In this document: positions 1-9,605 of the stretch, one piece after another | Layout of the letters: each line of letters starts with the position of its first letter | How positions within the stretch are numbered: the stretch's first letter is position 1 | Origin: CAZIGM01 sp964538675 | Lineage (GTDB): Bacteria; Bacillota; Bacilli; Tepidibacillales; Tepidibacillaceae | Reading direction: 5' to 3' | NCBI GenBank assembly: GCA_964538675.1 | Contig: CAZIGM010000011.1 | Location: forward strand, 1-43,146 | DNA length: 43,146 nt | Program-made: the position numbers and the translations under genes | The notes under the pieces: generated by a model | Told to the model about the DNA's origin: nothing | Database searches by the model: none | What the model saw: the letters and a program-made list of their open reading frames with translations, nothing else

Positions 1-84
1 ATAAAGATTTATATATTAACCTATGATAAATACTTTAATAATGTATAGTTTACTACCTATAATTATAAAAATTAGGCAAACTAT

Positions 85-107
85 AAAAAGCTGTCATGCT
101 GACAGCT
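85..107 (-). terminator. Rho-independent terminator of the YjcZ-like gene
   Basis: Perfect 8-bp stem AGCTGTCA/TGACAGCT (89-96 with 100-107) and a 3-base loop. On the minus strand it is followed by a short U run and begins 4 bases after the stop codon of the micropeptide gene. Confidence 0.8.
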
Positions 108-111
108 GCTT

Positions 112-210
112 TTAGTAGAAGTATCCTCTAAACAAAACCCCTATTATCACAATAATAATGATAACCCATATTATCCAACTATATCCACCAAAATAACTTG
201 TTTTACCCAT
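112..210 (-). CDS. YjcZ-like sporulation micropeptide, 32 aa
   Basis: A 32-residue protein too short for usual gene finders. It begins MGKTSYFGGYSW, has one hydrophobic helix of Ile, Val and Trp (about residues 12-27) and ends RGYFY. A Gly/Tyr-rich start before a single membrane helix is the layout of the YjcZ/YhjI family of sporulation micropeptides. An AGGAGGGAAG ribosome site lies 5-13 bases before the ATG, and a clean terminator follows the stop. It should be a membrane-embedded peptide, probably made during sporulation; the exact role of the family is not settled. No sigma-factor promoter was confidently seen. Confidence 0.72.
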   Translation of the reverse strand: MGKTSYFGGYSWIIWVIIIIVIIGVLFRGYFY

Positions 211-425
211 ACATCTTCCCTCCTTTTAATTAGAAAATAATGTATTTTAGATTATATAAGGAGTAGTGTTGAAAGTTAATTGTGAGTAAAAATATCTTCT
301 GGTAGTTTATGTTGACTATTTGTTTCTGCTTGTTCATATATCCAAAAGTAAGATAAAATCCGCTCACCTTTACATAAAATATACATAGAATAAATACAAA
401 ACAAATTATTTAACTAAGTAAAGAG

Positions 426-743
426 GTGGTTGTTATCGATCCTCAAACGGAAAAAATGCTTTATCAGAAATTATACAGACTCACTAATAATCTAAACGCA
501 GTTAAAAAACACATTGTTAACCAAAAAATTAACCAATTAACAATTGAAGATTTAATGCATTATTCATCAAAATATAATGTTCAATTATCACTAGAACAAG
601 CAACGAAAATTTATTGGATATTAAAAAAGGAAAGAATTAATATTAGTGATCACGCACAAATAATGAGAATACTTAAAGAAATTGATAAAAGAATAAGTCA
701 AAGTGTTAGGAATAAAATCATCTATTTAATCGACCAAATATAA
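426..743 (+). CDS. DUF2624-like (YqfT-type) small protein
   Basis: Small, soluble, helical protein of about 105 residues. The central part (KHIVNQKINQLTIEDLMHYS, then SLEQATKIYWILKKERINI) resembles the DUF2624/YqfT family of Bacilli, whose function is unknown; the match is from memory of the family pattern. The start is uncertain. GTG at 426 lies inside the Shine-Dalgarno sequence AAAGAGGTGG, so it cannot be served by it. An in-frame ATC at 435 has ideal spacing, and the first in-frame ATG is at 456 without a good ribosome site. It is a single gene with its own downstream hairpin, shared with the convergent DUF1259 gene. Confidence 0.7.
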   Translation: MVVIDPQTEKMLYQKLYRLTNNLNAVKKHIVNQKINQLTIEDLMHYSSKYNVQLSLEQATKIYWILKKERINISDHAQIMRILKEIDKRISQSVRNKIIYLIDQI

Positions 744-746
744 TTA

Positions 747-782
747 AAAAAACTTCTCGAGATTTTATGAGAAGTTTTTTTA
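747..782. terminator. Bidirectional terminator
   Basis: Stem AACTTCTC/GAGAAGTT (751-758 with 769-776), extended by A and T runs on both sides. It separates two convergent genes and can terminate both. Confidence 0.85.
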
Positions 783-786
783 ATAG

Positions 787-1185
787 TTATTTTTTTATTG
801 TTTTAAATGCTTTTTTAACCTTAAGAGCAAATATTATTGGGTTCTCAATCGATTGAAAATGTATATGTGTTAATCGAGGATTTGTTGACAACCAGTGATT
901 GTGTATTGAAATTAATAGACCACTTTTATACAAACTATTAAAAAAAGGAATAATTTCATTCTTAAGTAACATTAATTCACCCAAATTTAATGCTCTACCT
1001 TTATTATCAATTGACTCAAATGAAAACATTTGATTTATAACAAGGGGTGATTTCGTTGTTCGACTCATTAGTGTTGGAGAAAAATCATGGCGTGGATAAC
1101 TAACTACGCAAACTCCATTAGATAAATGAGCTTTACCTCCTAATATATTTGCATACGTATTATATAAATTATTTATTTTACTAAT
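787..1185 (-). CDS. DUF1259 (LppY/LpqO-type) protein with non-AUG start
   Basis: The last 93 residues (from the first ATG, at 1068) match the DUF1259 pattern MFSFESID...LGELMLLKNEI...ISIHNHWL...IHFQSIENP. The open frame continues upstream of that ATG with family-like sequence: NILGGKAHLSNGVCVVSYPR, then HDFSPTLMSRTT. It runs to an in-frame TGA at 1203-1201. Between the TGA and the ATG there is no ATG, GTG or TTG. A good AAAGGAG ribosome site is followed 9 bases later by ATT (1185-1183), which I take as the start; ATC at 1191 is too close. This gives 132 residues, about the usual family length. Function unknown. Confidence 0.72.
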   Translation of the reverse strand: MSKINNLYNTYANILGGKAHLSNGVCVVSYPRHDFSPTLMSRTTKSPLVINQMFSFESIDNKGRALNLGELMLLKNEIIPFFNSLYKSGLLISIHNHWLSTNPRLTHIHFQSIENPIIFALKVKKAFKTIKK

Positions 1186-1346
1186 TTTGATACACTCCTT
1201 TCATCTTATCTAAGATAGTTTATGATTAAATAAGATTTTTCGAAACGGTGTATATCATCTATTTTATAAAGCCCACAATATGGAACATAGCTAGAAATCA
1301 AATAATACTAAATTTAGTTTTACGTATTAGAAAAACAAATCCTAGT

Positions 1347-2252
1347 TTATGAAGCGTTATATACACTTATATTTTTTACATATCCATCCTTTATCTCAAA
1401 CTTTATTGCGTACCAATAATCACTCGTAGAATAGATTAAGAAATCAGATGTTTCCCAAGGGTAATCAGGCTGCCCATAGTTAGTTATAACATCATCTATG
1501 GAACTATTAATTGATATATTACGATAAGTGCTAATATTCCCCATACTATTAGTTTCAATAAATTGAACATGAGGATTATCTGTACCTAAGATAATATGGA
1601 CAGTAATTCCTTTATAAATCATAGCCAAATCATAACCATACATCTCATCATAAGTCAGATAACCTTTTAATGGATCACCAAGACGATTAAGAACCTCATC
1701 AATTCTTAATCCCAATACAACACCTTCAAATCCTAACTCTTTATATAGCAAAGGTTCTCCTGGTTCAGGTAAAGGTTTATTCGTTAGCTTAGGAACTATT
1801 CCAGTTGAGTCTATATATCTGCTAACTTCAAAATTAAATACAGAATTGTTTGCAATCTTAAATATTAACTGATAATTTTGAACATTTTCGTATATCCAAT
1901 TATTTTCCTCACCCCAAGGACCTTGACTTATTTTTATTTCATCTGGTTCACCTAAACTTTGTATAACATCTTCGTCAGTCATCCCAATTTTAAAACCAGC
2001 AATTATTTGTTCTAAAAACATTTGTGGGTTATTAATAACCTCTTCCAAAAATGCTTCATCAAACGATACCTTTTTACTAGGTATAATTACTATATCTTTA
2101 GAAGGAGTATCACCATTATCTTTATCCTGATCATTTTGCCCTGTTATATCAGAACTAACATTTAGATCTGATTTTGGATCCTCATTATTACACCCAACAC
2201 ATATTGAAAATATTAAAATTATAAATAAAACAAATATTAAATATCTTTTCAT
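1347..2252 (-). CDS. Lipoprotein with three SmpA/BLIP-like repeats
   Basis: Predicted secreted lipoprotein of 301 residues. A basic start MKRY, a hydrophobic stretch and ICVGC form a type II signal peptide, followed by an Asp/Lys/Asn-rich linker. Three copies of a motif of the form G-(M/L)-(S/T/R)-x-(D/E)-(D/E)-V-x-x-x-(L/Y)-G-(E/D/Q)-P follow: GMTDEDVIQSLGEPD, GLRIDEVLNRLGDPL and NSSIDDVITNYGQPD. This resembles DUF4309 and the SmpA/BLIP-like fold. The ATG at 2252 is preceded by GAAGGGG; a longer frame from 2297 has no ribosome site. It lies 45 bases after the addA-like stop and may be co-transcribed. Function unknown. Confidence 0.75.
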   Translation of the reverse strand: MKRYLIFVLFIILIFSICVGCNNEDPKSDLNVSSDITGQNDQDKDNGDTPSKDIVIIPSKKVSFDEAFLEEVINNPQMFLEQIIAGFKIGMTDEDVIQSLGEPDEIKISQGPWGEENNWIYENVQNYQLIFKIANNSVFNFEVSRYIDSTGIVPKLTNKPLPEPGEPLLYKELGFEGVVLGLRIDEVLNRLGDPLKGYLTYDEMYGYDLAMIYKGITVHIILGTDNPHVQFIETNSMGNISTYRNISINSSIDDVITNYGQPDYPWETSDFLIYSTSDYWYAIKFEIKDGYVKNISVYNAS

Positions 2253-2297
2253 ATTTACCCCTTCTCTCTCATATAAAACATATTTTTTATATTCCAT

Positions 2298-5200
2298 TTA
2301 TCTTTCTGTACATAACATCTTAAATTCACAATTGTCACATTGACTAATGTTTTTATCAAAATGCCCAGAATTAATAGATTCACTTATACCACACAGTATT
2401 TCTTCAAGTTTAATTTCCCAGTTATTCAATATACTCTTGTTAATTTCTATTTCTTCTGCTACATCATATCTAATAAAATATAAAAACCCTATTTTAGAAT
2501 GCAAATTAAAATTTTTGCTTACTGCCAGAGCATAAGTCATTATCTGAGGTATATATTGCTCACTATTTATTACTTTATCAGTTTTATAATCTATAATTGT
2601 AAATAATTCATTATTAATAATATCAAGTCTATCAATTACACCATATATTTTTCCATTGTTTAAATTCAAAATAAAATCAAGTTCGGTTTTCGCATCTATT
2701 AAAGTTGTATCATAAAAACGACTTTTCCTATAATTAATAATAAATTCCTTAACCTCAGCTTTGAAAGTTAATATCCCTAATTCTCCTGTAGTCTCCTTTG
2801 TTATTCCGTGTTCCTTTATGTACATCGTAAAATATTTTTCCCAGTGTTTTATATTATCCGGATATTTAGTAAACTCCTCTAACAACTGATGAACAATTAT
2901 TCCTTTAAATGCAGGTGTCAAAACTGAATTCCACGAATACTCAACATTATCTTCAAGATTAGTCAGTATTTCTTCATTATTATTGAACCAGCTACTAAAA
3001 TCATTTAGTGACAAAATATCAATATAGAAATAATATCTCGGACACTTCAAATATCGCTTAATAGCTGAAATACTATACATTCTTTCGCTATATTCTAAAG
3101 TTATCCTATTTGAATAATCTGTTATACCTAACTGATTTGAAATAAAGTTAGATTTCTTTTCTATAACTTCTAGAACATTTTCATCTTTTTGATCGTCCTC
3201 TTTAGGTTCGCTTATTTGATTTTTTTTAGAGACAATACCAATTTCTTTAATGGATTCATCTACTTTATATGTCCAAATATTTTTCTCTAAAGATATTGAA
3301 TCGTACTCCATTATAATATCAAACCATTTACTCCATGTGTCAGCTTGAAGAATCTCTTGAGTGCTAAATTTGCCTTTTGTATCTTCGACCTTACCAGATA
3401 ATATTAGCTTTTTTATTACTCTTGTCATAGCAACGTAAAGTATTCTCACTGATTCTTCTCTATCCAATTTTTTATCATAATTTGATATGATTAACCATCT
3501 TAAAGGTTTTGACCATTCTTCAATTTCGCTAGGAGTTCGACAAGTTAATCCGATTCTTAAATCAAATTTTATCAAGGAAGTATCACTTAAAGATTTTCTT
3601 GACAAATCTGGTACAAAAACATAAGGGAATTGCAAGCCTTTAGATTGATGTATCGTCATCAATTTAATAGTATTGCCAACTTCAGATTCAATAGCTGCTT
3701 CCGTCACTTGTTGTTCATCTTCTATCATGCGATTAAGCCTTTGCAGTAATTCAAATATTGAAAAAGGATTATCGCCAGGATATTCTTTAACCATTCTAAT
3801 AAATTTTTCTATATTCGCTACAACTTGCATGCCAGTGGACTGAGCAAATAGAATAGCTTTATAATTTGTCTTGTCAACAATATTTTCTACTATTTCTGAT
3901 ATGTTAACTCTTCCAAGCTTTTTTTTAATAGACGTAAACCAAGATGCGAAATGTTGCAGTTTTCTTTTTTCTTTATCATTTATATTATTTATGTTGTTAC
4001 CCCATTCTTCATAAGGTAAGAGCCATATTTCATTTGTCATTATTTTATATAAAGTATCATCTGTTACAGCAACCATAGGTGAACGCAATATCCCACTCAA
4101 AGCTATTTTATTTGAAGAATCTTGTAAATATTCTAAAACATTTAGTAAATCATATATTTCTTGCTTTTGAAAAAATCCCCGACCTCCAACAATATAGTAA
4201 GGTATTTTCATTCTAATTAATTCTTGTTCATATATCTTTATATTGGACATCGACCTAAAAAGGATTGCAATTTCTCTAGGTTCTACTTTTTCTAATAGTA
4301 GATTCCTTATCTTTTCAGCTATTTCCACTGCTTCTTTCTCACGAACACCTTGTTCATTCTGATTATCATGGTAAATAGGTATGAATTCTATCTTTCCTTT
4401 ATCAATACAATCACTTTTTGGTATCGCCTTTTCATAATAATTTGGTGAATCAGGATTCTTTGACATTATATGAGCGAAAAAAAAGTTTATGAAATAAATT
4501 ATCTCAGATACAGAACGAAAATTCTTTTGCATGGATTTAACCCTGCCAGATGCTTGGGATATTTCTTGTTCCATCTCTTTGAATACCCTCACATCAGCCC
4601 CCCTAAAACGATAAATCGACTGTTTTGGATCACCTACAACGAACAAAGAGCCCGGACTAACCTTTTTGTTCCCGTTTTCTAGTAATAGTTCAATTAATAT
4701 CTTTTGAATTTTATTGCTATCTTGAAATTCATCTATCATTAAAAATGATATTTTCCTATGTATTTTATCTTTAATATCTTTATTTATATTTAATAAATCA
4801 ATAACCTTAAGCATCAAATCATCAAAATCTAGTGAATTTATCTTGTCTTTTTCATTACCATAAGATGTATCTATCTTTTCTAATAAAAGATAAAAACCCT
4901 CCAAATATTTCTGCTCGTCCTGATGATATTCAATAGCATCAACTAACTCTTTTACAATCTTTACATATTCATTCATTTTTTTTCTTTGTTCTTTAGCAGA
5001 AGCTCCAAAATTACCCGCTGTTAATTCTTCTAATCTATATAATATTGCTACAATATTGTCACCCTTGTTTTTATTAAGAAGAATTTGTTCTTTTATTTCA
5101 CCCCAACTATCTTGAAAAGCCTTTAATTTTTTTGAACTACCTTCACTACAATAAAGATTATCCCCATAAGTAATTAAACTTTCCCAATCATCTATTAATT

Positions 5201-5840
5201 GATAAGGATATTTCTTAAAATTTTCAAGTGTTATCCCCTTAATCTCATTTATCTTTACAACATGATTAGATACTTGATTATAAACTTTTATTATTTCCGA
5301 AACTGTTCGCTTAAAACCAGCAATTTGTACCCATTTGTAAAATAATGAATTTTCTTTTTCCATCTCTAGCTCTAATAGTTTTTTTAATTCCTTCTCAACA
5401 ACTTCAGATATTAACCAATTAGCTTCTGTACTATCAAGTACTCTGAACTCTGGATCAAGATTTGCTTCAACTGGATATTCTCTTAAAATTTTTGCGCAAA
5501 AAGAATGAAATGTTGATATATTTGCATATTCTAGTCGTTGAATATTGTTACTCCACAGCATCGCTTTATCTATAAGATTATTATTTAATGAATATTCTTT
5601 TCTTATAACCATATCTTTTCTAATTCTTTCTTTCATTTCTCTAGCAGCCTTTTCCGTAAAGGTAATAGCTACAATTTCTTCAATAATATTTGGATTAGAA
5701 ATAGAGTATTCTTCAATAATCTTTAAAAATCTTTCAACTAAGACGAATGTTTTCCCAGACCCAGCTCCAGCTGTAACAATACAATTTACGTCTAATGAAT
5801 TGATAGCATCTAATTGTTCATCAGTAGCCAAAAAAGTCAT
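2298..5840 (-). CDS. addA: AddA-like ATP-dependent helicase/nuclease
   Basis: UvrD-type superfamily 1 helicase fused to a RecB-like nuclease, 1180 residues; with its partner it should process double-strand breaks for RecA. Seen in order: Walker A AGAGSGKT (24-31), FTEKAAREM (about 61), Walker B DEFQD (370-374), GDPKQSIYRFRG (403-414), TIHQSKGLQFP, motif VI RILYVAMTR and the nuclease motif IIDYKTDK (about residue 1090). The extreme C-terminus has CDNCEFKMLC, which with an upstream Cys in RYLKCPRYY looks like a 4Fe-4S nuclease clasp. The classical Bacillus AddA lacks this, so this may be a divergent AddAB/AdnAB-like type. The ATG overlaps the addB-like stop by one base (TAATG). Confidence 0.85.
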   Translation of the reverse strand: MTFLATDEQLDAINSLDVNCIVTAGAGSGKTFVLVERFLKIIEEYSISNPNIIEEIVAITFTEKAAREMKERIRKDMVIRKEYSLNNNLIDKAMLWSNNIQRLEYANISTFHSFCAKILREYPVEANLDPEFRVLDSTEANWLISEVVEKELKKLLELEMEKENSLFYKWVQIAGFKRTVSEIIKVYNQVSNHVVKINEIKGITLENFKKYPYQLIDDWESLITYGDNLYCSEGSSKKLKAFQDSWGEIKEQILLNKNKGDNIVAILYRLEELTAGNFGASAKEQRKKMNEYVKIVKELVDAIEYHQDEQKYLEGFYLLLEKIDTSYGNEKDKINSLDFDDLMLKVIDLLNINKDIKDKIHRKISFLMIDEFQDSNKIQKILIELLLENGNKKVSPGSLFVVGDPKQSIYRFRGADVRVFKEMEQEISQASGRVKSMQKNFRSVSEIIYFINFFFAHIMSKNPDSPNYYEKAIPKSDCIDKGKIEFIPIYHDNQNEQGVREKEAVEIAEKIRNLLLEKVEPREIAILFRSMSNIKIYEQELIRMKIPYYIVGGRGFFQKQEIYDLLNVLEYLQDSSNKIALSGILRSPMVAVTDDTLYKIMTNEIWLLPYEEWGNNINNINDKEKRKLQHFASWFTSIKKKLGRVNISEIVENIVDKTNYKAILFAQSTGMQVVANIEKFIRMVKEYPGDNPFSIFELLQRLNRMIEDEQQVTEAAIESEVGNTIKLMTIHQSKGLQFPYVFVPDLSRKSLSDTSLIKFDLRIGLTCRTPSEIEEWSKPLRWLIISNYDKKLDREESVRILYVAMTRVIKKLILSGKVEDTKGKFSTQEILQADTWSKWFDIIMEYDSISLEKNIWTYKVDESIKEIGIVSKKNQISEPKEDDQKDENVLEVIEKKSNFISNQLGITDYSNRITLEYSERMYSISAIKRYLKCPRYYFYIDILSLNDFSSWFNNNEEILTNLEDNVEYSWNSVLTPAFKGIIVHQLLEEFTKYPDNIKHWEKYFTMYIKEHGITKETTGELGILTFKAEVKEFIINYRKSRFYDTTLIDAKTELDFILNLNNGKIYGVIDRLDIINNELFTIIDYKTDKVINSEQYIPQIMTYALAVSKNFNLHSKIGFLYFIRYDVAEEIEINKSILNNWEIKLEEILCGISESINSGHFDKNISQCDNCEFKMLCTER

Positions 5841-8800
5841 TAAATATCCCCCCTAGCACTATTCTTTTTACTAATAGTATCTTCATCTTTTCGACAAATA
5901 CGTTTAAATTCACAATAACTTGGGCATTCTGTGCTTGGTAATACTGCAAAATCTCCAGTATTCATATTCACAATAAGCACTTCAATTTTTTTCTTAATAT
6001 TATCTATCCATTGCTCCCATTCGTTATCATCAATAGAGTTAACTCTACTGCTTAACCCTACTAATTCTAAGAATGAACTCTTCCATATACCTCTATTCCT
6101 GCTCTCACTAACAGAACCATCTTTATTTTTCTTACCTCTCGTATAAAATCCTGCACCGACTATTTGCTCTTTCTCAAAATTCAATAATTCATGTAAAACA
6201 AATATATATATCTGTAATTGAATATTTATTCCCTCTTTTATATGTTTATATTCAGATAATTTCCCTGTTTTATAATCATAGATTACATATTGTCCTTCAT
6301 CATTAACATCAACTCTATCAATTTTACCGCTTAAAAAAATAGATTCAGTATTTAATAATAGTTCTAATTTCTCTTCAATAGATTTTGGATCTATTAACTT
6401 ATTAATAATTACTTCTTTATTAATAGGCATACCAAAGGAAAACTCTAAATACTTAGGGTAGAAATATGTTTGACTACTCTTTCGCCAATTCATTTCATGA
6501 GTGATTATCTGTTTTAAATCCTGTAAAATTCTATTCCAATCTAAATCACATAATATTGAATCTATGTGTCGCTTTTCTTCATTCTTAAAAATTAACCATT
6601 CATCTTTTGCAATATTTAAAATTTGATCAATATAATACTTCTCTTTTACTGGATTAATTACGTTTCCTTTCTCTTCGCGATAATTATCAAAAAAACGTTG
6701 CAAAATTCTATGAAAAACATCTCCTCTTTCAATTGCTGACAATGACTCTTCGGGTTCCTTCCATTGATTCAACCTTAATATTTCTTTAGCAAAAAACGAA
6801 AATCTACAAAGATTTGCAGCATTTAAGTGTGTTGTACTCCATACTTTACTTCGAATAAACTTTGAAACTTCTTTTGAATTATCCTTGTCAAATAAAAATC
6901 CATCATACCTTGATTTTAATATATTTTTTCTATCATATTCACAAGATACTCCTCTATTAATTACATCAATCACCGTTGGTTGCTTGATCTGATAGTATGC
7001 TAATCTATTTATTGCTTCTCTTCCTTTATTGTTATCTACACCATATTTTTGCAAATCAAGATATATTTTATTAATAGATTGATTATCATATACACATCTA
7101 TCCCAATCTTGAGGAACAATATCAGATAATTCTAATTGCTTTTTATTTATACTATCTTCGTTAAATAGATTTAAACATTCATCTATATAAAAAGAACGAA
7201 GATATTCAGTGCCTTCTTCAGATTTAGCAGAGTATACTAAAAATATTTTGTCTTTTGTAGATATTAAACTTTGGAAAAATTGATATTTTTGTAAATTAAC
7301 ATAATCACTAGAATTATTTAATACAAAACCCTTTTGATTTAATAAATATCGCTCTTGATCTGGAAGTAACCAATCATTTTTTATTGGTTTGGGAAACTCT
7401 CCCTCTACTAAACCTAAAATAAAAATCGCAGAAAATTCTCTACCCCTGATTAAATTAGGTTGTAATAAATGAACCCCTTCTTTTTTTCCTCGAGTAAAAT
7501 CGTATTCGGTTCTTTCGCATGCAATAATTAAAGAATTAGTCCATTCCCACAAAGTTAATTTTTTTGAAAACTTAAAAAATTGCTCAATAGATAATAATTC
7601 TCGCTTTAAATCTTGCCATTTTTCATATGCTTTTAAATCACGAAAAGATAATTCAGAAGTTAATTTATTAAAAAGAAAAGCTTTTATATTTTCTTTTATT
7701 TGAAATTCCTTTTCAACAAAATTAATTGACTGAATATAATCCTCGTTTGTTCCCTTCTGTGTGAAAATCTCCATGACGTTATAAAATTTTTTCATTGCTT
7801 CGTCATATGGTTTCAATTCTTCTCTTCTTTTATCATCTTTCTGTAGATATTCAAAAAATTTCTCCTCCCAAATCTCTTTTGACATTGGGTAAGTCAATTC
7901 TCTGAATAAATTTTTTAATCTCGACAAATCTAAATCCCTATTCCAAATAAAGTAAGGACTACTAAGTATATTGATCCAATCTTTTTTTTGTCCATAAAAT
8001 GCTCTTAACATGCTAAGCATTGATTGAACAAAAGGATTGCGAATCAAGGACTCTTTTTTTGAAATTCTTAAAGGAATCCCAGAATTAATCATCGTTTTAT
8101 TAATAAGCTCATCATATTTATTTAATTGAGGTGCAATTATAGCTATATCTTCTAATTTTTTACCATTATTTAATACTAAATGTTTAATTTGTGCAGCTAC
8201 TTCTTCAATTTCTTGTTTTCGTCCAGAAGTAGCTATTAAACTAATACATTCTTCGGCATCTAATTTAGTTGAAGAAGAAGAAAAAATTGTTTTTTTAATA
8301 TGATTTAAAGGTCTGTTCTCTTCTATAACAACATTAGAATTATATATCTCGCTTTTAAATCCAAGTTGTTCTAGATATGTAAGTACATTAAATGATGATT
8401 GAAATAAATCCTCGCGATTACTATCAATAGCTATATGATTTATAATTTTAATTCCATTGTCTCCGAGTTTATTTAATACTCTCATCTGAATCGGTGAAAA
8501 ATCATAAAATTGCTCAGTAATAACTCCATTATAGTTAAATATTTCAGGAATTGAATTTTCAGTTGCCAAAAAAATGAAATACGGTTCCTCGTGATCTATT
8601 AAAGAATATTGATGAAGATATTGTTGATAAGTTTTATAAATATATGCTAATTCGCGAAACTTTTCTGAATGCTCTTTCCAAATAAATAATAATTCATCAG
8701 CAGTAATTCCAGCTCTCTTTATTTCACCAATCCATATACCTACTTTATACAACCATCCTGTTTTATTAATTGAATTTTTAAAATAATTAAATTCATAACT

Positions 8801-9082
8801 AATATTAACTTCTTCAATGGCTTTTTTTAGTAATAATTCCTGTTCTGATTGTGTAAGCATTTTTCTATAATCATTTATCATTAAAGTCCTCATCATTTGA
8901 TCAAAGGTCGTAATTTTTACAGATTTAATTAAAGTTGGATTATTATTTAATAATTCTTCCTTAATATAAAAAATTAAAGAGCTTCCTGGTAACAAATATA
9001 GCCATTGATTATCATCTTTATCTATAGAACTTATACCTGCCCCTAAAGGAACAGCTATATCATGTTTAATTATTTTTTTCAT
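5840..9082 (-). CDS. addB: AddB-like exonuclease subunit
   Basis: 1080-residue partner of the downstream helicase. Helicase-like landmarks remain (SGRKQEIEEVAAQIKHL, IAPQLNKYDELI, LIRGREFSAIFILGLVEGEF), but no Walker A is present: the N-terminus reads LYLLPGSSLIFY where GxGKS would be expected. The C-terminal PD-(D/E)XK nuclease has RGDVFHRILQRFF and YVIYDYKTGK. It also has AddB-type iron-sulfur cysteines: one in NLCRFSFF and three in CPSYCEFKRIC. The start at 9082 is chosen because GAGGAG lies 7 bases upstream; an ATG six codons earlier has no ribosome site. It is the first gene of a two-gene operon. Confidence 0.83.
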   Translation of the reverse strand: MKKIIKHDIAVPLGAGISSIDKDDNQWLYLLPGSSLIFYIKEELLNNNPTLIKSVKITTFDQMMRTLMINDYRKMLTQSEQELLLKKAIEEVNISYEFNYFKNSINKTGWLYKVGIWIGEIKRAGITADELLFIWKEHSEKFRELAYIYKTYQQYLHQYSLIDHEEPYFIFLATENSIPEIFNYNGVITEQFYDFSPIQMRVLNKLGDNGIKIINHIAIDSNREDLFQSSFNVLTYLEQLGFKSEIYNSNVVIEENRPLNHIKKTIFSSSSTKLDAEECISLIATSGRKQEIEEVAAQIKHLVLNNGKKLEDIAIIAPQLNKYDELINKTMINSGIPLRISKKESLIRNPFVQSMLSMLRAFYGQKKDWINILSSPYFIWNRDLDLSRLKNLFRELTYPMSKEIWEEKFFEYLQKDDKRREELKPYDEAMKKFYNVMEIFTQKGTNEDYIQSINFVEKEFQIKENIKAFLFNKLTSELSFRDLKAYEKWQDLKRELLSIEQFFKFSKKLTLWEWTNSLIIACERTEYDFTRGKKEGVHLLQPNLIRGREFSAIFILGLVEGEFPKPIKNDWLLPDQERYLLNQKGFVLNNSSDYVNLQKYQFFQSLISTKDKIFLVYSAKSEEGTEYLRSFYIDECLNLFNEDSINKKQLELSDIVPQDWDRCVYDNQSINKIYLDLQKYGVDNNKGREAINRLAYYQIKQPTVIDVINRGVSCEYDRKNILKSRYDGFLFDKDNSKEVSKFIRSKVWSTTHLNAANLCRFSFFAKEILRLNQWKEPEESLSAIERGDVFHRILQRFFDNYREEKGNVINPVKEKYYIDQILNIAKDEWLIFKNEEKRHIDSILCDLDWNRILQDLKQIITHEMNWRKSSQTYFYPKYLEFSFGMPINKEVIINKLIDPKSIEEKLELLLNTESIFLSGKIDRVDVNDEGQYVIYDYKTGKLSEYKHIKEGINIQLQIYIFVLHELLNFEKEQIVGAGFYTRGKKNKDGSVSESRNRGIWKSSFLELVGLSSRVNSIDDNEWEQWIDNIKKKIEVLIVNMNTGDFAVLPSTECPSYCEFKRICRKDEDTISKKNSARGDI

Positions 9083-9134
9083 ATTGAATCTCCTCATCAA
9101 ACCTTTATTAGGTTAAATGCTATCATATTTTCAT

Positions 9135-9162
9135 ACTTTAGATTAAATAATTTTTGTGTCAA
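9135..9162 (-). promoter_or_regulatory. Putative sigma-A promoter of the addBA-like operon
   Basis: Perfect -35 box TTGACA (9162-9157), 16-base spacer, -10 box TAAAGT (9140-9135), about 55 bases before the start codon at 9082. Confidence 0.5.
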
Positions 9163-9372
9163 AATTTAAACTAATATTTTTAAAAAATAATTTGAATAAT
9201 TATGTATAAATACTTTTTTAAATAGGCTTGTATTACAATAAAAATCGATCAAAAATAATAATTAATGCATAAACTTTATTATTTTAGCTTAACTTACATT
9301 AATACTTAATAATAGGGGTAATATTACGACTTTTTTCTACAAAAAAGCAAAAATTAAGCCTTAAATGATTGT
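9163..9372. other. AT-rich divergent intergenic region without genes
   Basis: Very AT-rich DNA between the addBA-like operon and the rightward small-gene pair. No open frame with a ribosome site and no strong hairpin was seen. Its function appears limited to the two flanking promoters. Confidence 0.5.
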
Positions 9373-9400
9373 TTGTTTTTACCGAAAATGATGATAAGAT
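9373..9400 (+). promoter_or_regulatory. Putative promoter of the 9435/9598 gene pair
   Basis: TTGTTT (9373-9378), 16-base spacer, TAAGAT (9395-9400); about 35 bases upstream of the AAGGAG-preceded ATG at 9435. Moderate match only. Confidence 0.35.
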
Positions 9401-9434
9401 ATTATTGCTTAAGATACTGAAAGGAGTTATTTAA

Positions 9435-9605
9435 ATGACCTTAAAGCCAGAATTAGTAACAACTTCATACATTAATGAATTCAAAACATTTAAGCTAAAC
9501 GGAATGCTACGTGATGTTAAAAGACTATCCACAGAAGAATTAATCTTAGTTAAAAAAGAAATTGAGAAATTATTAAAATATGAGGATCAAAAAATATATG
9601 AGTGA
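9435..9605 (+). CDS. Unknown small protein, 56 aa
   Basis: ATG preceded by AAGGAG at good spacing. The 56-residue product starts MTLKPELVTTSYINEF and ends with a charged helix (STEELILVKKEIEKLL). No signal or membrane segment. The stop overlaps the start of the next small gene by 8 bases (ATGAGTGA), so the two are translationally coupled and probably act together. No family recognised. Confidence 0.6.
   Translation: MTLKPELVTTSYINEFKTFKLNGMLRDVKRLSTEELILVKKEIEKLLKYEDQKIYE

Noticed and set aside
787..1068. DUF1259 protein of only 93 residues from ATG 1068
   Set aside because: Family-like codons and a ribosome site continue upstream, so the short form cuts off the N-terminal third.
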